Positions 12,701 through 23,561 of a DNA stretch of 64,000 bases are shown piece by piece. This stretch comes from Takakia lepidozioides. Its lineage: Eukaryota; Streptophyta; Takakiopsida; Takakiales; Takakiaceae. Both the position numbers and the translations under genes were made by a program. Below the pieces are notes generated by a model. That model saw nothing but the letters and a program-made list of their open reading frames with translations, was not told where the DNA came from and did no database searches. Position 1 is the first letter of the stretch. The number at the start of each line of letters is the position of its first letter. The stretch covers positions 34,019,053 through 34,083,052 of the forward strand of contig CM060732.1 in assembly GCA_030704615.1 (NCBI GenBank), read 5' to 3'.

Positions 12701-13440
12701 TAGTATACGTATTCTAAATTCTATCTAGGAGTTGGATTGCTTGGAACATGTAGTCTGAGGTTTCACTGCATTTACTTTGTTACAGCTTCGAGTCTTGAAG
12801 GATTTATGCATGAAGACATGGGCTGCGAAAATTGGTTGTCTGTCCACGCTACCAATTACGGTCACATTTTTCATTCAACATAACCCCTGGTCAATGACGT
12901 CCAACTTGAGACCTTTATTTGGAGACGGCAACTGTTGATAACCCATTACATGCTTTCTGTTGTGCTGGGGGGTCTCTGCAGCTTCCGCCCATCTCCCTTC
13001 TTCGTCCTTGATGAGGTTGATGCTGCTTTGGACAACTTAAACGTGGCCAAAGTTGCAGCCTACATCCGCTCAAAATCTCGTGATGATGCCAAGGGCCAGG
13101 ACAGTAGAGGAAATGGTATGGGCTTCCAAAGTATTGTAATATCTCTCAAGGACACTTTCTATGACAAGGCAGACGCCTTGGTTGGGGTCTACAGGGACCA
13201 AAGGTACTGTACCTCGCTACGTCATCAATCCTTTCTTGCTAGGTTTGCTCTGTAGCAGAGGTAGAAGTTTTAATTTTGTCAACATGTTTGTGAAGCTTGT
13301 AATGCACCTTATATGGCTTAAGCAGAGTGTTACCCTATAAGAGCAGGCACTTCTGATTGGTTTGTAACAGTTGTCCTTGTTTATTGTGGTGCAGCTGCTC
13401 AAGGACTCTAACTTTTGATCTCAGTAAGTACAGTGGCTGA
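3721..13440 (+). CDS. SMC1: SMC1, cohesin ATPase subunit, complete, 19 coding exons
   Basis: SMC1 is the head-and-hinge ATPase that pairs with SMC3 in cohesin, holding sister chromatids together in the nucleus. Coding exons: 3721-4158, 4321-4557, 4781-5014, 5423-5664, 5953-6100, 6971-7089, 7313-7583, 7864-7988, 8259-8368, 8552-8659, 8836-8975, 9070-9159, 10933-11141, 11243-11522, 11755-11922, 12142-12359, 12448-12699, 12982-13203 and 13395-13440. All phases join, giving 3,657 nt and 1,218 residues, about the usual plant SMC1 length. Walker A (GPNGAGKSN) is at residues 38-46. Coiled coil flanks a hinge at about 510-690. The signature LSGGEK is near 1112 and Walker B (VLDEVD) near 1140. All introns look GT-AG except the eighth, which looks AT-AC. 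The twelfth intron carries a LINE. No frame breaks were seen, so the gene is probably functional. Confidence 0.97.
7989..8258 (+). other. AT-AC, U12-type intron of SMC1 (intron 8)
   Basis: The exon ends inside a codon in the hinge region, and no GT donor keeps the conserved reading frame. The sequence at the break starts ATATCTTTCC, close to the minor-spliceosome donor ATATCCTTT. The only junction that restores the frame into the conserved FDPALE stretch ends in CAC at 8,258. A branch-site-like TTCTTTGAC (8,242-8,250; consensus TTCCTTAAC) has its A nine bases before the 3' end. The intron is 270 nt. Splicing changes a residue that is usually Gln in SMC1 to His. Confidence 0.8.
9161..10920 (+). 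mobile_element. 5'-truncated LINE (non-LTR retrotransposon) inside SMC1 intron 12
   Basis: The DNA between SMC1 exons 12 and 13 encodes the C-terminal part of a LINE ORF2. A degraded RT start ([11 protein letters not shown] type) lies at about 9,205-9,440. An unbroken frame then runs from 9,439 with the RT active site FADDF at 9,496-9,510, and a CCHC zinc motif (CPLC...H...C) at about 10,455-10,510. The endonuclease half is missing, as expected from 5' truncation. It lies in sense orientation, and its long frame runs without a stop through the exon 13 acceptor. The start of the element has stops at about 9,362 and 9,375, so it is not active. Confidence 0.85.
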
Positions 13441-14527
13441 GTGCTGAGCACAAAGCCGTCATACGGCGATTGTGAAGCCAGCGATTGTACAGACAACAAA
13501 CACCCAAAACAGACTACATTGTACATTGTACAGCAAAAAAGGCCAACTGAAAGGCCTGGAGACACTCTGCCTGCAATAGAATGTACTCATAAGACGCTTT
13601 TTGCCGTAGCCCCTTTTGAGCGGAACACAAAGGGACAGAAACTACCTTTATCAGGGGCTAACGCCAGTAGTATGACTTACCTTTAGACATACAATTGACC
13701 CGAGTTTTCCAGATACCTCAAGAAGTCCCGTCACATCAATCGGCTGTGCGTGATTTGCCCAATAACTAGACCCCCAAAAGGGCCTGGGCTTTTGGCTCGG
13801 CCTCGAGATCTTTAAAGTTAGTAAACAGAGGTACAGGAACAGTTCCCTTGATGGATTTGAAGAGGGCGTCTCTCTGGTGAGAGGACTCAGGAGAATGAAT
13901 CAGAAAGAGGCTTCAGGCCCGGAGTTTAAATTTCAGTCTACGCCAAGAGTGGGTAAACCCTTGACGGCATCCATGATGGCTCATGTCACAGACTGGAAAC
14001 AAGTCCTGCCTGAATAGAGAGAGTACACTGCATGGCTATTGTATTTGTCCCTGGAAGAGGATCTGAATAAAGATCAGGATAAGAGATATTTACATGGTGT
14101 TAGGATAGGGTTTCACCTTCTGTCTTTTCAGACAATGCTCATTCTTGGCAGAGACATACAGGTATAGAGACCAGAAATGTCTCTATAATGAATCGTTCCG
14201 ATTGTTACCAATACCAGCTGAGAGAGGATGAGAACCGGTTGGATGCCTTAATTGCACATTATCCGATACTTCTCATTCAGCAGAGGAGGGTATGTTAGGG
14301 CTTGAGGTTGTTGGAGATTGTGAGAAAGAGATGAAATAGGTTCCCGTTATTTCTTGTGGGGTAGGGGACTGCTATCTTTGATGTTTTCCCTGCGGGCTGT
14401 TTAACTCCCTCATAACTCCCTTGGCAATGAATACCGGGGCCTGATCACCATGGCAGCCAGGGCCTGTCAGAGCAATGACACAGTTGATATCCTCCAATAT
14501 TTGTTTTTTTGAAGCATGTTGTTTGCT
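13441..14527. other. SMC1 3' flank with an antisense LINE fragment and a possible transposon scrap
   Basis: After the SMC1 stop there is an AT-moderate 3' region without a further gene up to the PPR gene. Positions about 13,741-14,010 match the reverse complement of the intron-12 LINE (about 10,310-10,660) at roughly 80 percent by eye, so a second copy lies here in antisense. Just right of it, about 14,042-14,130 (+) encodes a short stretch ending GVRIGFHL, which faintly resembles tyrosine-recombinase retroelement proteins; this is weak. Confidence 0.5.
13741..14010 (-). mobile_element. Antisense fragment of the SMC1-intron LINE family
   Basis: Seen by direct comparison. The stretch containing GGGCTTTTGGCTCGGCCTCG near 13,786 and CATGTCACAGACTGG near 13,982 is the inverted complement of the LINE C-terminal coding region. 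It is interrupted relative to the intron copy, with internal sequence missing after about 13,930. It is a dead fragment near the SMC1 3' end that could supply antisense sequence to the LINE in intron 12. Confidence 0.7.
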
Positions 14528-16912
14528 TCACCAGTAATCCCCGCAAGAACAAACCCCATCTTGGAAGTGGTGAAAGCGATTGGCATCTCTTACAACAAGT
14601 GTTCGCCCCACAATCTTTGAGATGAACTGGGTGGCAGTGTGGCAGTCACCACACACCCGAAGGTTTTTGATGATGCGAATAGGTGTCCCAGGGGGGGTGC
14701 TGATCAGCCCAAAAGTAATGGCCAGCTTCTCACTATGGTGGCAAAGAGAGAGTTCCTTTTGCTCCTCCTCCTCATCATGCAGTACAAAACGAGTGTCAGG
14801 CAGGTACCCAGCCTCCTTCATCTGCCCAGATAACCTCTTCAGCTCTGTATGGATTTCCTCAATTTGCGGATGCAATTTGTCTCCTGCAGCAAATTCATGC
14901 ACCTGGTTGTTCAACTCAATGCAACTGCACCCTGGCTCCTTACTGACACCTCTGCCCTGCATCATTTTTCTCACCTTTGCAGCATCATTCCACCTTCCAG
15001 CTGCAGCATAGATGTTCGACAGCAGCACATATGTTGCTGCATCCTGTGGATCCCACTTAAGAAGCCATTCTGCCGCGCGTTCTGCTACCTCCACATCCCC
15101 ATGAATTCTGCAAGCACCAAGCAAGGGCCCCCACACACAAGCATCAGGTACGATTGGCATTCTATCAATAAAGTTCTCTGCTTCATCCAGTCGCCCTGCC
15201 CGGCCAACAAGGTCCACCATGCAGCCAAAATGCGCAGCTGTAGGACTAAGGCCATGATCCCCACTCATGGAATAAAAGTAGTGACAGCCTTCCTCCACTA
15301 GCCCCATACTGCTGCATGCAGAGAGAAGACATACAAAGGTGATACCATCTGGCTTGGAGCCTTCCTGTTGCATTTGTTCAAAAAGTTGCAGGGCCTCGCT
15401 ACCACAACCATGCTGAGCATACCCTGCGATCATTGCATTCCACGAAACCACATCTCGTTCAGCCATTTTGTCAAACACTTGCCGCATCTCCCTCACGTTC
15501 CCACATTTGCCATACATGTCAAGCAGGCTGGTCTCCAGCATGATATCTGAAGGAATTCCCGATCTGATTATGTCTGCGTGGACCTTCTTGCCCTTCTCCA
15601 GGGTTGCCAAGCTTGCGCACACATTGAGAATGCAAGTGAGCGTCACCTTGTCAGGTGTCGCCCCTTCTTCTCCTAACATTTGCTCATAGATCTCGAAAGC
15701 CTCCCTAGCACGCCCATGCTGAGCATATCCTGCGATCATCACGTTCCACGAGACAACATCACGGTGAGCCATATTGTCGAACACTCGACGTGAATCCGTT
15801 ATGCCCCCGCATTTGGCATACATATCAACGAGGGCAGTCTCCAGAATGATATCTGGCTCAATTGCAGCTTTGATGATGTCTGCATGTACCTCTTGGCCCT
15901 TGTCCAGAGCTGCCAGGCTCGCACATGCATTGAGAATGCAAATGAACGTGACCTTGTCGGGCGTCACTCTCTCTAGTGTCATTTGCTCGTAAATCTCGAA
16001 AGCCTCCCTACTGCACCCGTGCTGAGCATATCCTGCGATTATGGCGTTCCATGAGACCACATCTCGTCGGGCCATAGTGTCGAACACTCGACGCGCATCC
16101 TCTATAGCCCCGCATTTGGCATACATTGCAGCAAGCGCAGTCTCCAGAAACATGTGTGCGGCAATTCCCGCATTCACCATGTCAGCATGGACCTCTTTGC
16201 CCTTTCCAAGAGCACCTAGGCTAGCACACGCATTGAGAACGCATATGAAAGTCACTCTGTCGGGCTTCACCCCTTCCTTTTGCATGTGCTGATACATCTC
16301 CAAAGCTTCCCTACCACACCCGTGCTTGGCATGGCCTGCTATCATCATGTTCCAGGTGAACATGTCTCGTTCAGGCATTTTGTCAAACACTTGGCGTGCA
16401 TCCGCCACGCTCCCGCACTTTGCATACATGTTGACAAGGGCGTTGAGTAGAAAGAGGTTTGGCTTGAACCCACTTTGTACAATGTGGGCGTGCACCTGCT
16501 TCCCCTCTGCCAGACCTTTCATCCTGATGCACTCCTGCAAAAGACTGAAATAAGTATCGTAGTCCACCCAAGTGCCTCCTTGCTTCAAAACTTGAAGCGC
16601 CTCTTTCAGTTGCCTTGCCCTACACAGTGTCCTCACATTTCCACAAGTGTCAGAAGAATTCTTATTGCCTCCCTCTCTTGGTCCTCTTAGGAAAGCAGAG
16701 GTCGTGGTGGAGATGCCCGTTTCAAACAAATGTGCCTCATTCGAACCTGCCATCCTACAGGACTCCAAAGTTGTAGTTACAAGCCTTGATAAAATGGTAT
16801 GCCTCAAAGCTCCCACATACTTCCAACATGCCTCAAAGATGGATCTCTTCATGAGGATAGCCTCCTTGCTACAACCATGTTTCCCATAATTCACAGAGCT
16901 AAAGTCCCACAT
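14528..16912 (-). CDS. DYW-class pentatricopeptide repeat protein
   Basis: This is a 794-residue intronless protein of the PLS-DYW class. Such proteins bind organellar RNA through their repeats and, in characterised members, deaminate a target cytidine to uridine. An N-terminal region of about 110 residues (candidate organelle-targeting sequence) precedes about 14 P, L and S repeats, with recurring VVSWN and MYAKCG signatures. E and E+ motifs and a DYW domain of about 130 residues follow. The DYW domain retains the deaminase HSE motif, the CGDCH zinc motif, and a C-terminal CSCGDYW. No frame breaks were seen. The start at 16,912 is the first ATG in frame; internal Met residues could also serve. 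The RNA target cannot be deduced here. Related decayed sequences occur at 21.7, 31.4 and 52.6-56.0 kb. Confidence 0.95.
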   Translation of the reverse strand: MWDFSSVNYGKHGCSKEAILMKRSIFEACWKYVGALRHTILSRLVTTTLESCRMAGSNEAHLFETGISTTTSAFLRGPREGGNKNSSDTCGNVRTLCRARQLKEALQVLKQGGTWVDYDTYFSLLQECIRMKGLAEGKQVHAHIVQSGFKPNLFLLNALVNMYAKCGSVADARQVFDKMPERDMFTWNMMIAGHAKHGCGREALEMYQHMQKEGVKPDRVTFICVLNACASLGALGKGKEVHADMVNAGIAAHMFLETALAAMYAKCGAIEDARRVFDTMARRDVVSWNAIIAGYAQHGCSREAFEIYEQMTLERVTPDKVTFICILNACASLAALDKGQEVHADIIKAAIEPDIILETALVDMYAKCGGITDSRRVFDNMAHRDVVSWNVMIAGYAQHGRAREAFEIYEQMLGEEGATPDKVTLTCILNVCASLATLEKGKKVHADIIRSGIPSDIMLETSLLDMYGKCGNVREMRQVFDKMAERDVVSWNAMIAGYAQHGCGSEALQLFEQMQQEGSKPDGITFVCLLSACSSMGLVEEGCHYFYSMSGDHGLSPTAAHFGCMVDLVGRAGRLDEAENFIDRMPIVPDACVWGPLLGACRIHGDVEVAERAAEWLLKWDPQDAATYVLLSNIYAAAGRWNDAAKVRKMMQGRGVSKEPGCSCIELNNQVHEFAAGDKLHPQIEEIHTELKRLSGQMKEAGYLPDTRFVLHDEEEEQKELSLCHHSEKLAITFGLISTPPGTPIRIIKNLRVCGDCHTATQFISKIVGRTLVVRDANRFHHFQDGVCSCGDYW

Positions 16913-17304
16913 ACCTACAAGACACTATAAACATTCCTACGCTAAACCCGTAACACATCTGAGGCCTACATTCCAAACAAATCCTAAACCCTAAGCAAAT
17001 CATGTTTATTGTTTTGTTTTCTGCTAATGTGGCTGTATCCGATCCTGAGAGCCAGTGAGATCACTTCAATATGTCCATCTGCCAATGTATTCAATGGCAG
17101 GTTAAAGGGAAGGGAAGGGAAGGCCCACAGACAAAAGAGTAGGGCTTTAAGGGGGTAGAGTGGGGGAGGTGAGGAGCGAAGGAGAGAGAGAGAGAGAGAG
17201 AGAGATGGTTGTGGTGAAGAGGAGGAGCAGCGAGGTTGAGTGGTGTTGAGGGGTTGGATGGCACAGCGCCCAGTTGGGTTGTTCTGAAGGGTAGGGCAGC
17301 TCCC
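16913..17304. promoter_or_regulatory. Divergent intergenic region between the PPR and bS18-like genes
   Basis: About 390 bp separates two genes transcribed away from each other. It contains a GA dinucleotide tract (about 17,184-17,206), possibly a GAGA-type promoter element or 5' UTR of the ribosomal protein gene. Proline- and serine-rich minus-strand open frames overlapping it are low-complexity shadows. A shared bidirectional promoter is inferred from the spacing only. Confidence 0.4.
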
Positions 17305-20300
17305 ATGACTCGGGGCAAATTTCACAGTGTCGGAGGGGCTATCACGCGTGGACTGTCTCTCGCACGGAGGTGGCAGGCTCTGGAAGTATGCCAGCATAGG
17401 GTGGCAAGCTTGGGAACTTGTGATGGGGTGGAATCCAGCGGTCTTGTGTGGAGTCGTCATGCATCCGGGACTGCAGGTGTGTGAGTGTGCATGAGTATTT
17501 AGGCGAAATTTGGCCTTGCAAGGTTTTGTTCTTCGGAGTGAAATAGTCTAAGAAGAACTGAGAGAACCTCCACCCGTGACTGGTTGGAGAGATTTCCTTA
17601 GACATTGGTAATTCAATGAGAGGCTCAGTGAAAACCGTCAAGGATGGGGACTTTGAACATAAAGTTTCCAAACTCGTTCGAAGCCCTGGAAGAGGTTGAC
17701 CCAAAATGGACAACTAGGGATGGCGAACCTAGTGGCAAGGCAAGCCAAAAGGTCTATGCAAGAAGACAAGTGAGTCAGACCTGCCTTTGCGTACATGACC
17801 GATCAAGCTGTCGATGAGGGATTGTCATACTCAATGGCATGCCATCTCTCAAAGTTCAGACAAGGCGATCAAAGTCTTCACACTAAGAGCTGACCCTTTA
17901 ATCTAGAATTGCAGGATGTCCACGAGCATTCAATAGCAACTACAGGACAGACAATTCGTATGAAAAAGGCTGGATTTTGGCTGGGGCACCTTGAACTTCT
18001 GTAGGCTGACTAACCAAGGAAATAGTTCCAAGTGGGACAAGTTCTTCAAGCTATTGGCATTCACATTTGTGCCGGGCAAGAGATATGGGAAACTAAGGAC
18101 AAGATGGTTGGGGATGTCACTGGCTAGAAGTGGTCTGGTAAGATGTGTGTCCTCTATATTGACCCTCTGCAGTGGACTCGTGAAAAAGCCCAAACTGGGG
18201 AATGGTCCATTGTGGATTATATCATAGTAGATAAGGAGTTGTTTCCTCAGTGTGCCAATGTATTGGTTGATATAACCAGATTGGTACTGCTGACCACTTT
18301 CTTCCCTGGAATGAGATCTTTGAAACAATCAATTTGCAAGTGGCACATAGAAAAATTCCAGAGGGAAGAGGTCAAGATAGAACATGTCCAGGCCTTGAAA
18401 GAGGCTCTCCCACCAGAGATCTCCCCTCTTGCTTGGGTGATGCTTGAAGCAAGGTCGAAATTCCCATTTTGGAGGGTGGATTGCAGCAGGGGGAGGAGAT
18501 GCAGGTGACAATGGCGGATCTGGAAACCCCAGTGATAAAGGACAGTGGAGGAATTGGATTGAACAAAGGCTCAAAGGTTTGTACATCATGTGTAATCCTT
18601 TAAGCATACATCTTCATTGTGATAAATAGATGGTTCCTAATTGCCAATTGTACTTGCCATTTTTGGGTTCCTGCTCATTGATTGGAATAATTCCCAGTGC
18701 GGTTTTGCTTCAAGGTTTAAATCTGAAGTTCTAGTTGTCCGTATCCTGCAAGGTGACCGGCAAGAGGCACAGTCTATATGTGTGAGAGGAGCCATGGTCT
18801 CATTGAGCATTGACACGGTGCCTTTATACTAAGACTTGAAGATTGCATGAAGTTCAAAATTGTTGTCATCCTATACCTTCATTGTCAGCTAGCATCAATG
18901 CCACAGCTCTAGATCTGTCGGTGGGAAACAATCAGTAGTGTGCTCAAGAGTTATTAGAACTGTGCCAATTTTCAGATTTGGATGTATGATTTGGGGGTTT
19001 AAGATGTAGTGCAGATGCCTGCAAAGCTAATGTAATCAAATATTTAGTTAGCACCTTTGTTGACACGGTGCAATCGGCAGCCAAAGAAGCAGCAAAAAGA
19101 GGTTTAGGGAAGGAGGAGCCAAGCTTCACTTCGAGAGGATCACTCCTACAGGATAAGCTCAGAGGTACCGCATTCTCTGGTAAGGTATTCTTCTTTGCAA
19201 TTTCTGGTCATACTACTTGCTAGGTTGTTTCCCGTTGTTATGTGGGAATGATATTTAAAGCATTGTGACTTTGAGAGTTTTCCATGCAGAGTGAACGCTG
19301 AAGCTCCAGTAGCCCTTGTCTTCATTGCCAAGCTGCAAACTTTGCACATAAATCCAGTTCTGTGTGTATCTTCTGCTAAATGCCAAGTTGGTAATGAAGG
19401 GGACCTCTAGCGACCAGGGTTGATATAGCACTAGTGGGATTTGTCGTGCTAACTTCAGGAGATGTTTGCGCTGTCAGGCGTGCAGAAGTCAGCAACAGAG
19501 GCACAATTGCCAGTTCCTGTGGTGGAGCCCATGGATGACTTTGAGTCACGCGTGCTGGGCATCTCCACACAGAATGAAGGGGAGGACGATGACCTGCTGA
19601 GGGAGTTAGATGAAATCGAGCGGTCTGCAACATGGCGCCCCAATGCAAGGGAAGAGGAAGAAGAGATGCTGGGAGACACAGAGGATGAGGAGACAGAGGG
19701 AGAGATGGAGGAGGAGACAGAGGAAGAAGATGAGGAAGACTGGGATGATGAGAGAGGGCAGGTGTTGACTGACACTGCCTTGTCAGCAATAGTGGAATAT
19801 GACCTGGATGACGAAGAGAGGCCTTACCAGTTTCGGCCAGACAGGCTGTTCTTCCCAGGACAGACTTACGATGCTGAGGTACACGCCGTTTTGCTTGCCA
19901 GTGTCTTCTTTGATAAACAGTATGGTTGTAATTGCTGTGGTCAAGATGGAGAGAAGTTGTTGGATAAATTCCAGAATGTTGTTGGGGTGGTCCTGTATTT
20001 ACTTATGCCCCTGGCCCTGGGTGTCCAATCCTTACTTGTGGGTGTTTTTGGAACATTTTGGTCTCAGACGTCTAGGGCCTGTCAATGAGGGTGCCAGTTC
20101 TGTTGTGACTCACAGGATCTGGATCTTTCAAGGAAACCAGATGAGCTAGAGAAGGCACCGCCACGATATAGGCGCAGATATGAAACCAATGAAGTACTTC
20201 TGAGGGCTGACTTCCGGGTATGCTACTTTTCTGAGGACTCCCTTTTGTCAAGGGTGTCTGTAGACTTCCTTTGGAACCTTGAAACACGTTGGTGTTGGTC

Positions 20301-21147
20301 ATTGTACTTTGAGTTTCTTGCTTTTGAAGGGCTTTCCATGTCCTGGGAAGCACAGAGTGTATCCACAAGGATTTGGTTGACACTGATCCTTGTTTTTGCT
20401 GCACAATCTTTTGGAGTGTGCTTCAATCTTTGGTACATGGCTAAGGGGCTTCCACATTTGGCTGCTGTAATTGACTATCCTTCCGTTGAACAGATCTGTG
20501 CATAGAGTTTCCCAGCAGATTGGGTGCATTATTTGACCGTGCAGGAGTTGACTGGCCTATTCAACAATGTCTGACAGATCCTGTGGCAATGTAAGCATGG
20601 TTAGTGGTGTGTCGCATTAACATGCTGTTTGTTGTGGGTCTCAGAATCCACGTTATCTTTCGAGTTTCATCTCAGAGACATCGAAGATTCTTCCAAAGAG
20701 AAAGGTAATCGCTCACTATTGACACAGTGGCTGTCTTGGATCTTGTGTCCTTTGTTGTGGGGACTACATTTATCCACAGCATTGTTTTGTTATTGTTGTA
20801 GAAGGTATCTTCTGGCAATTGTTGAGGTTGTTTTTCTTGGGCAGTGTCGCACAGGTGTGTCATGTCCAAGTAGATGCTAACGAATCTCTTAGAAACTGAC
20901 TGTCATCAGGCTGGCCCTTAACCCTGTGGTATTAATTCAGAAGTCAACATGTCTAATGTTTTTATTTGACGCATCTGGACTTGTTTGACAGAGCTATTTG
21001 AGTGCAAAGGCCCAGCGAAAGGTGATCCGGGAGATTAAGACAGCACGTGCACTTGGGCTCATGCCATTTACGTCAATGGGGCAGGCGCCTTTCCGCTTTT
21101 TGAGATCAAGGTTGGATGACAATGAAAATCCTCAGGATCTTTACTAG
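17305..21147 (+). CDS. bS18-type ribosomal protein, probably mitochondrial
   Basis: The C-terminal half matches bacterial-type S18, a small-subunit protein. Supported exons: 19459-19878, 20116-20217, 20645-20704 and 20992-21147 (TAG stop); all join in phase 0. Conserved blocks are an ADFR block, the short third exon (FLxxFI type, ending LPKRK), and SAKAQRKVIREIKTARALGLMPFT. The exon starting at 19,459 encodes a strongly acidic, Glu-rich stretch before the S18 core. A candidate first exon (17305-17478) encodes an Arg-containing, targeting-like N-terminus and can join in frame to 19,459 using a non-ideal donor. The better donors after it give the wrong phase, so the 5' end is uncertain. With this exon the protein is about 303 residues, without it about 244. 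The long first intron holds a LINE fragment. Confidence 0.85.
17640..18400 (+). mobile_element. Decayed LINE endonuclease-region fragment in the bS18 gene first intron
   Basis: Short, frame-shifted coding pieces resemble the N-terminal part of a LINE ORF2. An SFEALEEVD stretch lies near 17,675. A GEWSIVDYIIVDKELF stretch near 18,200, followed after a frameshift by a DHF motif, resembles the end of an AP-endonuclease domain. No intact frame exists. Which LINE family it belongs to cannot be told; it covers a region missing from the SMC1-intron LINE. Confidence 0.5.
18440..18575 (+). other. Possible unassigned exon-like stretch within the bS18 intron
   Basis: A Gly-rich frame (HFGGWIAAGGGDAGDNGGSG, then a WRNWIEQRLK end) stops at an AAAG-GTTTGT site that could be a splice donor. 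A second candidate lies at about 19,000-19,180. Neither matches a family I recognise, and neither joins the bS18 exons in the right phase. They may be alternative 5' exons or chance. Confidence 0.2.
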
Positions 21148-21954
21148 TTCTGTTTTGGTGGGTCTTTAGGTGAGACGTTGGGTTGAGAGCTTTGAGAGCA
21201 TCCTTTGAGGATGCAGACTTGTGAATTTTGGCATCCCACCAGTACTTAGTGCTGTCATTGGCAAGGAGAGAGGATTGCTTTCACGCGCAGTTTATTTTGG
21301 GATTGTAATTACCTTTGCAAAGCTAGGAATTATCTTCTTCAGGGTATCACACTTGTTCAACTCCTACAAACTGTTTCCAAGTGGCCTCCAAATGTTCTGC
21401 TGCTTTCCAACAAGTTTAACTGAGGTATGCTTACCTGAGAGACAGAAATGCTGCTACATCGGCATGCAGCGTAGTTTAGAGAGGCATCCTTCATAACGGA
21501 AGCCTGAAAGACAGGATGGAGGGATCGTGTAGGCGCACTGTCCAGCCAAGATTCTTTGCCCCAGCCACCTATTTGTGGGAACACTTTTTTGTGATACTTC
21601 TCTCTTCACAACTGGCCAATTTTGGCTGATTCGAAATTTTCCTGACAATTCACAAATAGAGGGTGAATTTTCTCTTTACCACCACAATGAGAAGCTGGTC
21701 ATTGCTTTTGCGTTGCTGCTTTTCCAATATCTTTGTTTTCCCTCTCCCCACAAGAGCCTCAACCTCCTCCATCTTCCTCTGAGTATGTCTCTCTCCGGCT
21801 CCCTCGTCAATGACAAGAGGTTTCTCAAGGGCCCGTGGCACCGGGTCCACAAATGGAGCCTGCAATTATAATGGGTTTTGCGAGGCCTTTGGCCAATCTT
21901 TGCAACTCGTGTACACGAACCAAATAAAAATAATAAAACAAAAAAGAAGGTAGT
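21148..21954. other. bS18 3' flank with a small DYW-domain relic
   Basis: No gene is seen. At about 21,660-21,722 (+) a short frame contains LYHHNEKLVIAFALL, clearly similar to the HSEK deaminase region of DYW PPR proteins, but nothing of the domain survives around it. The right end is A-rich (about 21,923-21,950), just before the first LTR-like sequence. Confidence 0.5.
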
Positions 21955-22300
21955 TGTCTTAATTAGAATTACCTACTTTTAGCTAACCTGGACATTTTAG
22001 ATACTTATGTTTATATTTTGTGTGTTGGGATTTCATTTGGTCTCACATGTTAAGTGAGGTGTCAAGCCTCACTTGGGACATGGGGATGGTTTTCCCCTTG
22101 TGAGGGTTGAGGAGGGCTCATCTTCTTGTAGTTGAGCCTCTATGAGCCTCTCTCACTTCCATAGCTCTAGATATTGAGAGGGTATTGAGAGGGAGTGTGG
22201 TGAGGGCTTTGTGGGGTGGATTCCTTTAGCAAGGGTGCCCTTATGTGATTGAGTGGATTCATGAGTGGAGGGTTTCCATTGTGTTTATTTTTCATTATCA
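21955..22300 (+). repeat. LTR-like sequence, left copy
   Basis: This 346-bp stretch starts TGTC and ends ATCA, the TG...CA pattern of LTRs. It recurs in the same orientation at 34,602-34,835 in a shorter form with an internal deletion. Shared landmarks include TTAGAATTACCTAC, CCCCTTGTGAGGGTTGAGG and GGTTTCCATTGTGTT. It may be the 5' LTR of the composite element to its right, or of a separate insertion. Confidence 0.55.
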
Positions 22301-23561
22301 CTAGAAGAAGATGACCTTATGCTTGTGAGTGCGGAGTGTAAGGATTAGTTTAGCACTTGTGTTGGTGTACACCAAAGAGTGAGAGAGCTAGGAAAAGCTC
22401 AAGTATCTCACAAGGCTTGCAAGGTGTTGCAAGGGATAATGCTTTTGTATTGCATCAAGGAGATGGAGAACTCAAGGAGAGAGCTCTTGAGTTATAAGAC
22501 TTTGCAAGTATTGCAAAGAGAAAGCCTTGTGTGTGTGGAAGGTTGAAAAGAGAGCTAAAAGAAAGAGCGTCATCTCTTGTATCAAGTGTTGTGACAACTA
22601 TTTGCCAATGAAGTGGCTTGTATGATGAGAATCTTGGATGTTAGGGTTTGAGAAGCATTACTTTGCTCTATAGAGGTGGAGCGCTTAAGGAAAGAACTCT
22701 CACATCACAAAGCTTGCATAGTCTTGGGAGAGTGTTTGTATATGCACTAAGGGTTTGAGAGTTTGGAAAAGAGCTCTTGCATTACAAGAGAAGTATCTTG
22801 TGTATGGAGATATAGACACTAGGGTTTCAAGAGCAAGCTCTAGTTGTTCATGGTGTGAAAGAGAAGCCAAAGAGTGGTACATGCTAACACCATAGAAGGA
22901 GTACAACAAGGGTAGCTTGAGGAGCATTGAGTACTCAAGAGAAGCTAAGAAGTGGTTCAAGTGGGGTTTCATTTGGTTGACAAACAAGCAAGCTAAGGCG
23001 CTAGAAGGGAGTGCTTTTGCTAGTTCTATGAGTTCTTGGATTGCTCTTGGTGACGCAAGTGGTTGATCAAGCAAGTGGCGCATGTGTGGAGCATGCTTTC
23101 CAAGTGTGGCTTCCAACTTCAAGCTTGAGGAAAGCTACAAGGTGAAGTGAGCAAGTTCATTCCTTTGTGTATGAGGTGGTGCATATGTGGAGCATATTTT
23201 TGGCTTCAGCTTTGCCTTTTCAAGCTTGAGAGGAGTGGCTTTTGAGCTAGCAAGTGAAAGGAGCTTGAATGACCAAGGCTTGAGAGGAGGTAAGACTTGG
23301 TGGCTTGCTAAAGGAGGTAAAAAACTTTATTCTTGAATTCCAAAGAGATGTGAAGCTTGTTGTGTGACAAATGCATTGCTAGGTGAGCTGGAACCAAGCT
23401 TGATTGTAGCTTGAGGTAAAGAAGAGCAAAGGAGTTTGCTTTGGTATCTCATAAAAGTCATGGATGCTTGAGGAGATCAAGCATGAAGCTCAAGGAAGCA
23501 CAACCCCTAGCTTGGGATGCATAAACCCTACCATGAGATGCACATGAAACCCTAGGTGCAT
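22301..23561. other. Gene-free leader-like region right of the LTR-like sequence
   Basis: No coding family is recognised. The sequence is purine-rich with many AAG and GAG runs and repeated pieces such as CACAAGGCTTGCAAGG and CAAGCTTGAGG. A 140-residue minus-strand frame (22,700-23,122) is an artefact of that composition. Position and composition suit an untranslated retroelement leader. Confidence 0.4.

Noticed and set aside
17236-17304. Extension of the bS18 first exon upstream of 17,305
   Set aside because: The frame is open but begins without an ATG; the first ATG in frame is at 17,305.
22700-23122. 140-residue minus-strand frame
   Set aside because: Leu-rich because of AAG/CTT-rich sequence; no family and no other gene signal.
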